64,000 nucleotides of DNA from an uncultured Flavobacterium sp. (lineage in GTDB: Bacteria > Bacteroidota > Bacteroidia > Flavobacteriales > Flavobacteriaceae): NCBI GenBank assembly GCA_937773775.1, contig CALJVL010000024.1, positions 79,343-143,342 on the forward strand, read 5' to 3'. Below, one piece after another: positions 57,368 through 64,000 of this stretch. A program made the translations under genes and the position numbers. Each line of letters begins with the position of its first letter. Positions within the stretch are counted from its first letter, which is position 1. The notes under the pieces were generated by a model. It was not told where the DNA came from. It saw nothing but the letters and a program-made list of their open reading frames with translations, and ran no database searches.

Positions 57368-60205
57368 TTATAAATTGAAACTAAGATTTAGAAAATAGGT
57401 TCTCCCATACCCATAAAAATATTTATTGCCAAACGAGGGAGTTTCGCTGGAAACATCTTGATCGAGTTGTCTGAAATTAGCATTTCGTGCTTGTTCATAT
57501 CCTCCTGTTTTATATTTAGTGTCTAATACATTATTGACACTCACAAAAAGCCCTAAATATTTTCCTCTAATCCGCCATGATTTTCCTCCCGTACAATTGA
57601 GTAACATCACAGAATCAAATTTTTCTTGTTGTAGTAATTCTGTCGCTCTTTGTTCCGTTGCTTCGGGAAAAGTAAATCCACTTGCGGGATTCGTATAAAA
57701 ACTATTCGTTCTGGAAATGGGAGATACGTCAATGTAGGTTTCTGCTAGATAATTAATATTAGTACCAATCCACCAGTATTTAGGATCTCGATATTCAATT
57801 CCGAGAGCATAAGCCTGCTGCGGCATTCCGGCTTGTTTGTAGTTTTTCAGTAACGCCTTTCCAAAATCAAATGACGGGTTAGTGTTTTCAACAGTAGCAA
57901 CGGCATCATTATTAACACTTAAATTAGGATTGCTATCATAGGTATATTTACCGTAGGCAGCTGATAAACTCGTTTTTATTGTGGCACTCCATTGGTATTC
58001 CAAACTAAACTCGGCACCAATATTTTTTTTATCCAACTGTGTTAATGTCTGACTCACAAAGGCATTCGTATTATTGTACCCAGCGCCGTTATCAAAAATT
58101 CCTTCCGCATAAAAAAACGAAGTCTTTGTTGCGTCTTTTATAGTAGTGTAATAAACTGTAATTCTTGTTTTAAGTTTGGGAGAACGGAATAAGTAACTAG
58201 CATCCAAGCTGTTTATATTTTCACTTTGCAAACCGTTAACAATGGAATTATTAAGTCGGGAATTAGGAAAGCTATTCCTAATAGTTGGTGCTTTAGTCAA
58301 GTGAGCTGCGTTAAAAGTCAGTGATTGTTTACCTGATAATTTAAAGATGAATCCTCCTTTGAACCCGAAGTTTTCAAATTGCACTTTCTCGCTTTTACCA
58401 AAAGATATCGTCTCATAAATCCCGTTTTTGTACAAACCTTCCCTTTGATAAGTGCTACTGGAGAACGATTGTGCCAAATAGAAATCTACTTTATCATAGG
58501 AAAATTTAAATTGGGTAAAGGCATCTAATTTGTTGGCAACATAATTATAATTGTATCCATAAGCATCACCAACCGCAACTTGTCTGTCCGGATTATTCAA
58601 ATCAGATTGGGCTTGATTTCCATTATAAAACCCATCAATATCTTCAAAATAAGTTCCGCCTAACAGATCCAAAAGCTTTTGATAATTATGGGATTTTAAA
58701 TTACTGAATGAACCACCGGCATTTATAATAAGGTTTTCATTTAATTGTGTATTGAATGTTGAAGCAATCGTCCAAGTTTTGTCATCGGTGCGGTCTTCAT
58801 ATAAAACATAACGACTTTGTGCGGCTTCATAGCCCGAAATATTTCCATTTGCATCTAAAACAGGATTTTGGTTGGCTCTGTACATCGCGTTCCAATCGAC
58901 TTGTGGATTGGCTAGAAATTGAATCCTACTTTTCTCCGCATTTTCAAAATCGGGAGTAAAAGCACCTGAAAACTCACCTTGATCTTGTGCATAAAGCGAC
59001 GTGTAATAGGAAGGCAATTTTCTAAAATAGCTTGGGTCGGGACTATTTACGCTTTGATAATCGATGTTACTATTCCCTATTTTTCCAAATTGATACATTA
59101 CACTCGTATTCAAATTTGTATGGTCATTTATTTTGAAAAAATGATTTAGCATCAAAATGGGTTCTTCGATGGTTTTGGTTCTTGCATTTCTCTGTTTTCC
59201 GTCTTGAAAACCCCAATAGGAATTGTACTTTTCAGAAGTTAATTGGGTAACCTCAGCTGTATTTGGGGAGTTTTTCCCTCGCGTATTGGGTGAGTAAAAG
59301 CCCGTAAAATTGAGGGAATGATTTTCGTTCAGCTTCTTTTCGACGCTCATAAAAAGAGAATTTCCATCATAAGTTGTGCCTTCAAAATAGCCTTCTTGCG
59401 CCAATCGTTTTCCTGCCGAAACGACAAAAGCCCAACCGTTGCTACCCATTCCAGAAGCGTAAGTTCCCATAGTGCGCCAACTATAATTGGTATTAGTACC
59501 CGAAACCGTGATTCGGGTGCCTGTTCTATAAATTGAAGCGCGAGTATTGATTTCTTGGGTTCCAAGAATTCCCCCGAAAGTATAATCGGAAGGAGCAGTT
59601 CCTATTGAAAATTCCTGATTTCGGGTGGCGTCATTGAGTCCGCCCCAGTTTCCCCATTGTGGCCTGCCGTCATACAATTTATTCATCGCAACACCATTAA
59701 TCATTGTGGTCGCGTTCTCGCTATCTAACCCTCGAATACTAAATCGTGCCTGACCCCAATTGAAAGCGGCAGCTTGTTGAAAAGCATCTTTGGAGGATTG
59801 CAAAAGTCCGGAAGTACTCTCGGAACCGCTACTGTCATCGCCTAAGTCGGTATCGAAAAGCCGGACCATACTTATTTGTACTTCTGAAATTTGGTCCTCT
59901 TCCATAACAATAATTCCCAAGTCAAGCCGCTTACCGCCGATGATTGTAACTGGAATCAAAACGTCCTTGAAACCCTGACTGTGAAAAAGAATTAAGTACT
60001 CGCCTACACCAACGTCCTCACAACTAAATTCACCTTCCGTCGTGGTAAGTTGCATTAATGTGGTATTCTGAATCGAAACGACAACATAAGCTAGCGGTTT
60101 CTGAGTTTTGGAATCCAAAACTATTCCTTGAACTGCTGTTTCATTTTGCGCTAAGGCCAAGCCAAATTGGCATATCAAAAAAAGAGTCAGGAAAACGTTT
60201 TTCAT
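57368..60205 (-). CDS. TonB-dependent receptor paired with a DUF5689 lipoprotein
   Basis: From the ATG at 60205 (MKNVFLTLFLICQFGLALAQ, a typical signal peptide) the protein has 945 aa; the frame extends to 60310 but the added 35 residues lack export features. A carboxypeptidase-regulatory-like domain (about 20-100) is followed by a plug (about 140-260, RFSIRGLDSENATTMINGVA) and a beta-barrel ending GYGRTYFLNLSFNL. It imports an unknown ligand through the outer membrane with TonB energy and should work with the DUF5689 lipoprotein encoded 13 bases downstream. Confidence 0.9.
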   Translation of the reverse strand: MKNVFLTLFLICQFGLALAQNETAVQGIVLDSKTQKPLAYVVVSIQNTTLMQLTTTEGEFSCEDVGVGEYLILFHSQGFKDVLIPVTIIGGKRLDLGIIVMEEDQISEVQISMVRLFDTDLGDDSSGSESTSGLLQSSKDAFQQAAAFNWGQARFSIRGLDSENATTMINGVAMNKLYDGRPQWGNWGGLNDATRNQEFSIGTAPSDYTFGGILGTQEINTRASIYRTGTRITVSGTNTNYSWRTMGTYASGMGSNGWAFVVSAGKRLAQEGYFEGTTYDGNSLFMSVEKKLNENHSLNFTGFYSPNTRGKNSPNTAEVTQLTSEKYNSYWGFQDGKQRNARTKTIEEPILMLNHFFKINDHTNLNTSVMYQFGKIGNSNIDYQSVNSPDPSYFRKLPSYYTSLYAQDQGEFSGAFTPDFENAEKSRIQFLANPQVDWNAMYRANQNPVLDANGNISGYEAAQSRYVLYEDRTDDKTWTIASTFNTQLNENLIINAGGSFSNLKSHNYQKLLDLLGGTYFEDIDGFYNGNQAQSDLNNPDRQVAVGDAYGYNYNYVANKLDAFTQFKFSYDKVDFYLAQSFSSSTYQREGLYKNGIYETISFGKSEKVQFENFGFKGGFIFKLSGKQSLTFNAAHLTKAPTIRNSFPNSRLNNSIVNGLQSENINSLDASYLFRSPKLKTRITVYYTTIKDATKTSFFYAEGIFDNGAGYNNTNAFVSQTLTQLDKKNIGAEFSLEYQWSATIKTSLSAAYGKYTYDSNPNLSVNNDAVATVENTNPSFDFGKALLKNYKQAGMPQQAYALGIEYRDPKYWWIGTNINYLAETYIDVSPISRTNSFYTNPASGFTFPEATEQRATELLQQEKFDSVMLLNCTGGKSWRIRGKYLGLFVSVNNVLDTKYKTGGYEQARNANFRQLDQDVSSETPSFGNKYFYGYGRTYFLNLSFNL

Positions 60206-60731
60206 AGCTGTATCTGTGTTTTTATAGCCTAGCCAATTCCCCTTCGGACCTTGGTGATTTTTATTCTGAATAAATTTGGTGATTTTCATTTTCCGACTAT
60301 ACGAAAACATCTCCGAGAGAGGAAAAATAGAAAATAACGGAAAAATGTTTTTGGAAAAATTTAAACAAAGCTATATAACAGTGGTATTAAGAATGCCTGC
60401 CAATTTTATTATCTGAAATTATTAATTAAATGTAATTAAAATACTGTTAAGTTGTTGGTTTTCAATTAAAATAAAATATTTTTAATTTTGGATTTCTACT
60501 ATGCGGTTTTCTTTGAAAGATGGGCAAAGGATAGTTTGTAGTAATTAAGGCTTGTTTTTTGTTTCGAATAAAACGCGGTTAGTATCTGTATGAACTTAAA
60601 CCCACAAAAAGTTATAGATAGCCGCGATGGTAGCAAGTATCCTTTATTGCCGGGTTTCGGCAGTAAAGATACTGCGTACAGCGGGTCTGGTTTTGTTATG
60701 AAAACGAAATCTTGTGCTCCTAAAACAACAA
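60206..60731. other. Intergenic stretch of about 520 bases
   Basis: It contains the promoter region of the TonB receptor gene (no TAnnTTTG box recognised) and the palindromic repeat at 60619-60690. No gene was seen; the frame entering from the receptor gene is not a start region. Confidence 0.6.
60619..60690. repeat. Dispersed palindromic intergenic repeat, copy 3
   Basis: TAGCCGCGATGGTAGCAAGT, CTTTATTGCCG and CGGCAGTAAAG form an 11-base-pair stem with one G-U pair, and GATACTGCGTACAGCGGG closes the element. It shares GATGGTAG, ATCCTTT and GCGTACAGC with the copy at 49640. Confidence 0.55.
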
Positions 60732-61866
60732 CTACTGAATCGCTTTGATTCTAGAAACCATTAAGGCAATCAAGAGCCCGAAAATCCCGATGAAAGCAAA
60801 GGAGAATCGCAAACTTGATAGTTCAGCGATATACCCAATAACTGGCGGCCCCATCAAAAAACCAAGAAAACTCACACTTGAAACTGCCGTTAGCGCTTCT
60901 CCTGTTGGGATTGTAGGATGTTTACCCGCACGGCTGTACAGAGTTGGAATAATGGTAGAAACGCCTAGTCCTACAAACATAAAAGCGATCGTTGCTGGAA
61001 TTATAAAAGGAAAAAGTACTGCGTTAAACAAGCCCAAAGAAATGGTAACTCCGCTGATTTGCATGACTTTCTTCCGACCAAATTTTTGAATCAATCCGTC
61101 GCCAAAAAAGCGACCACTAGCCATCATAATCATGAAGGAAGTATAGCCTAAAATGACTAGTGCTCCGGGCGCTTTAATGACGTCTTTAAAATAAATACCA
61201 CATCAGTCGAACATAATCCCTTCGCTGGCCATGGTACAGAACCCAATTATTCCCAGCAAAATTAAAGAACGATCCGGTTTTTGAAACCCTTTTTTCTTTT
61301 GGGCTACTATCGTCTCTTTGGCTTTAATTAAGAATTTAAAATTAAAACTCACGAGTATCAGCACGACGGCCGCGACGATTAAAAAATGTACATAAGTAGA
61401 CAATTTCAAGCTCAATGTTCCAAAACCCACTAAGGCTCCTGTAAATCCTTCTAAGCTACACATGCCATGAAAAGAGGACATGATTGTTCTTTTAAAAAGT
61501 CCTTTGGCATAAACGCCTGGGGTGTTTACAGATATATTTGACAAATTTCCGAAGAGTCCGAAAACAAATAATCCAAGAGCTAATTGCCAAGAATTTTGAG
61601 CTAATCCCAAATTTGTTAAGCTAAAGGCATACATTAAAATAGAAAAAAGCAGAATGCGATAGCTACCAAAACGAGTCACTAGTCTACCGGAGAAAATCAT
61701 CATGATTAACTGCCCCAATTGCAAGGCAAATAAGATGGTTCCTAGATCAGCTGCTCCTAGATTTAATTCGGCTTGCCCAATTAGCAAAACACAATCTCAT
61801 ACCAAAATAAAATGCAGAAACCGCCCAACATGTCCTGTTGAGAATAGGAAACCTTGGAATTTTCAT
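60732..61866 (-). pseudogene. MFS transporter, broken by a deletion and a nonsense codon
   Basis: Fragments of one major facilitator protein lie in order: MKIPRFPILNRTCWAVSAFYFG from the ATG at 61866, then LNLGAADLGTILFALQLGQL with GRLVTRFGSYR, and the C-terminal half with GRFFGDGLIQKFGRKKV and GFLMGPPVIGYIAEL. Two breaks are visible. Near 61765-61770 the sequence jumps from WASRI into LNLGAADLG with a frame change, as if a dozen or more bases were deleted between GAATT repeats. At 61203-61205 an in-frame TGA replaces what relatives have as Trp (FDW, then GIYFKDV). With two independent lesions it is probably a real pseudogene. It would have been an efflux-type sugar or drug transporter. Confidence 0.8.
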
Positions 61867-62061
61867 AGGTTTTTATATGTTTCCTTTGGCGTTAAATTTT
61901 GCAATAAATCTTAAATCTAACAAAATAACGGTCTTTTTTATTATTTGACGGACAAAAATACAAAAAGCAATCGCACAGCGTAATTAAATCCGTTGCGGCT
62001 CAGGAATTACAACGTTGTTGTTTGTAAATAGAATCTCTCGTAATAAAGTTATAAATAGAAA

Positions 62062-62112
62062 GACCGCAGATTCACCAATTTTATAATTTATCAAATCAGT
62101 GAATCTGCGGTC
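62062..62112. terminator. Strong hairpin after the oxidoreductase gene
   Basis: GACCGCAGATTCAC pairs perfectly with GTGAATCTGCGGTC around a 23-base loop. T-rich sequence follows on both strands. It could terminate the minus-strand Gfo/Idh gene. Confidence 0.75.
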
Positions 62113-62153
62113 AAATTTCTATGTCTACCCAATGAATGCTAAAATCGATTACT

Positions 62154-63180
62154 TTATTTTGAGCACTGCTTTGAAATTGCGGCCTCAATAATCTGCATCA
62201 CTCTTACGCCATCTTCTGCCGTTACTGGTTCAACAGTATTATTTGTAATTGCATTATAAACCCCATCAAAAAAAGCATAATAATTTCCTTGTAAAGTGGG
62301 AATTTTTCCATGCATAGGTACTCCGTCTATGTCAGTGTGCAATGTTCCTTCTTTTTCTATGACCTCTTTTCCCCATAATTCTAAGTTGGGTTTTTTTCCT
62401 ATTTTCAAATCGTCTTCCTGTACATCTCCGCGCGGTTTTAGGAAAGATCCTTTCTTGCCATGGACTTGATAGGCCGGAATGGCTTCTCTGACAAAGAAAC
62501 TGGCTTTCAATCGCACTCTAAAAGTATCATAATACAAAACAATATCAATCCAATCATCTACTAAAGAATGTTCGCGAGTGGTTCGCACATCGGCAAAGAC
62601 GGCATTGGGAAAACCAAATAAATAGACTGTCTGATCTATCAAATGCGGGCCCAAATCTTTCAGAATACCGGCTCCAGCATTAGTAGTTTCCTTATGTTGT
62701 TTCGGACTCAAATTAGGATTGTATCTGTCAAAATGAAACTCGGCTTCCACAATTTCTCCCAAAACTCCATCCGAAATGACTCGTTTGTACCGTTTTGAGA
62801 TCACTATCCCATCTTCTGTTTTGAAAAACGGACAGTTTTAATCCTTTTTCTTTGGCCAATGTTGCCAGTTCCCGAGCCTCGGCGACAGTGGTGGTAAATG
62901 CTTTTTCAACTATTGCGTGTTTTCCTGCCAACAGTACTTTTTTGGCGTATTCAAAATGCGTTCCTACTGGGGTATTCACGACTATTAAGTCGATGTCATC
63001 CTCGAGAATGGCTTCTAGAGTGGGATAACTCTTCAGTTCCGGATAATCCAGTTGTATCAATTTCTTGCTTCTTTCCCAAGATCCAAATAGTTCAAATCCA
63101 GGGTGAAATTCCAAAAATGGAGCGTGAAATACTTTTCCTGACATTCCGTAAGAAAGTAATGCGACTTTTATTTTTTGCAT
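62154..63180 (-). pseudogene. Gfo/Idh/MocA oxidoreductase, one frameshift as sequenced
   Basis: Corrected by one base the product has 341 aa: the Rossmann start KVALLSYGMSGKVFHAPFLE, then VNTPVGTHFEYAKKVLLAGKHAIVEKAF with the catalytic Lys of the EKP-type motif, and the C-terminal domain with LGEIVEAEFHFDRYNP and GILKDLGPHLIDQTVYLFG. The break is one extra base in the AAA run at 62784-62786 (KTVQ then RVISDGVLGEIVE). It is a NAD(P)-dependent sugar or inositol-type dehydrogenase by family; substrate unknown. Both halves are conserved, so error is likelier than decay. Confidence 0.88.
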
Positions 63181-63279
63181 GTTTTGTTGTGTTATATGAA
63201 GACTGCCATTCTACCTATTGACTCAAAAAAACTAATTCCGATTGGTCAAATTGATGTCTGTATTTGATTCTGACTAACT

Positions 63280-63999
63280 TTATCTAACCTTGGCCCTATC
63301 GTATTGTTTTGGCCATTGCACATCCGTATTCAATGCTTTTGCAAATGTCAAACCCAGATTTGGATTCCTCAACGACTCCCTAGCAAACAATACCAAATCC
63401 GCTTTTCCAGAAGTCAAAATCTCTTCTGCCTGATCCGCTTCGGTGATTAGCCCTACGGCTCCAGTCAAAATATTGGCCTCTTTTTTAATTCTTTCGGCAA
63501 AAGGCACTTGGTAATTAGGCCCTAATACAATTTGTTGATGCGATACGCCACCTCCCGAAGAAACGTCAATCAAGTCGACGCCTTTCTCTTTAAGCAGTTT
63601 AGAAAGTTGTATTGATTCCTCGATGTTCCATCCGCCTTCCGCCCAGTCGCTAGCTGAAATTCGCACAAATAAAGGTAATTCCTTTGGCCATTCTGATTGA
63701 ACTGCCTCTAGCACCTCTAGCGTCAAGCGAATTCGGTTCTCAAAACTTCCGCCATATTCGTCCGTCCTTAAATTAGACAACGGCGACATGAATTCGTGGA
63801 GTAAATAACCATGTGCTCCATGAATTTCCATTAGCTGAAAACCAGCCTGCACAGATCTTTTGGTAGCCGACTTAAAATCAGAAATTACTTTTTGGATTCC
63901 CTGTTTATCTAAGGCTATCGAGGTTTCATCATCATGAAATCCAATTGTACTTGGCGCCACTGTTTCCCAGCCCTCATGAGCAGGATCAAGTTTCTTGCC
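63280..63999 (-). CDS. NADH:flavin oxidoreductase (Old Yellow Enzyme), 5' end cut off
   Basis: The frame runs off the right edge, so the N-terminus is missing. The visible 239 residues show OYE motifs: GWETVAPS, the catalytic pair in EIHGAHGYLLHEFMSPLSNLRTDEYGGSFENRIR, FVRISASDW and LVLFARESLRNP. This is the YqjM-type class with the short C-terminal arrangement. It reduces activated C=C bonds with FMN and NAD(P)H; the in-vivo substrate is unknown. It lies 99 bases upstream of the Gfo/Idh gene. Confidence 0.9.
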   Translation of the reverse strand, partial: GKKLDPAHEGWETVAPSTIGFHDDETSIALDKQGIQKVISDFKSATKRSVQAGFQLMEIHGAHGYLLHEFMSPLSNLRTDEYGGSFENRIRLTLEVLEAVQSEWPKELPLFVRISASDWAEGGWNIEESIQLSKLLKEKGVDLIDVSSGGGVSHQQIVLGPNYQVPFAERIKKEANILTGAVGLITEADQAEEILTSGKADLVLFARESLRNPNLGLTFAKALNTDVQWPKQYDRAKVR

Positions 64000-64000
64000 G

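Noticed and set aside
60206..60310. Longer TonB receptor from 60310
   Set aside because: The added residues come before a standard signal peptide and would hide it.

Overview
The window is AT-rich chromosomal DNA from a member of the Bacteroidota, most likely Flavobacterium or a close relative. The evidence is the Bat aerotolerance operon, SUF cluster order, TonB-dependent receptors with carboxypeptidase-regulatory-like N-domains, GH97, DUF2480/DUF3078/DUF5689 families, and TAnnTTTG -7 promoter boxes. No rRNA, tRNA, CRISPR array or prophage was recognised.

Layout. 1-9.6 kb: the end of a CvpA-family gene, then a minus-strand operon read moxR, DUF58, a 544-aa membrane protein, batA, batB, batC, batD, batE. 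9.8-15.9 kb: small metabolic genes (aldo/keto reductase, SDR), a DUF4382 lipoprotein with a frameshifted signal peptide, an AlbA_2-type ATP-binding protein, a metallophosphatase and an exported SAM hydroxide adenosyltransferase-like protein. 16.0-17.1 kb: an IS30-family element with recognisable ends. 17.2-26.2 kb: a TonB-dependent receptor, an ALDH7-type dehydrogenase, a class II cyclic-nucleotide phosphodiesterase broken by one in-frame TGA, 3-hydroxyanthranilate dioxygenase, an EEP-family protein, an LD-carboxypeptidase and YraN. 26.3-32.3 kb: an ACT-domain-like protein, mfd with a lipoprotein gene in front, and an L-threonine dehydrogenase-type epimerase. 32.3-37.4 kb: a decayed stretch with an M1-peptidase tail remnant and a small membrane-protein pseudogene, then frameshifted M1 and S8 peptidases and an MBL-fold hydrolase. 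37.6-47.3 kb: sufA-B-C-D, a serine hydrolase on the other strand, then sufS, a lipoprotein, sufE, a SufT-like DUF59 protein, DUF2480 and DUF3078. 47.5-55.4 kb: an alpha/beta hydrolase, an Asp/Glu racemase-like protein, hflX, and a membrane-spanning TPR regulator beside a GH97 glycosidase. 55.5-64 kb: an FKBP lipoprotein, a TonB receptor/DUF5689 lipoprotein pair, a broken MFS transporter, a frameshifted Gfo/Idh/MocA oxidoreductase and the 3' part of an Old Yellow Enzyme-type gene.

The strongest signal beyond ordinary annotation is the number of broken conserved genes. Most of the breaks are single-base excesses in short homopolymers (sufB, M1 peptidase twice, S8 peptidase twice, Gfo/Idh oxidoreductase, DUF4382 lipoprotein). 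Removing one base restores each full protein, which suggests sequencing or assembly error more than decay. Three in-frame TGA codons and the remnants at 32.37-32.90 kb look more like real mutations. Two families of palindromic, dispersed intergenic repeats also occur. I did not find a convincing new multi-gene system. The least described units are the 544-aa Bat-operon protein, the lipoprotein overlapping sufE, and the one-component membrane regulator next to GH97.
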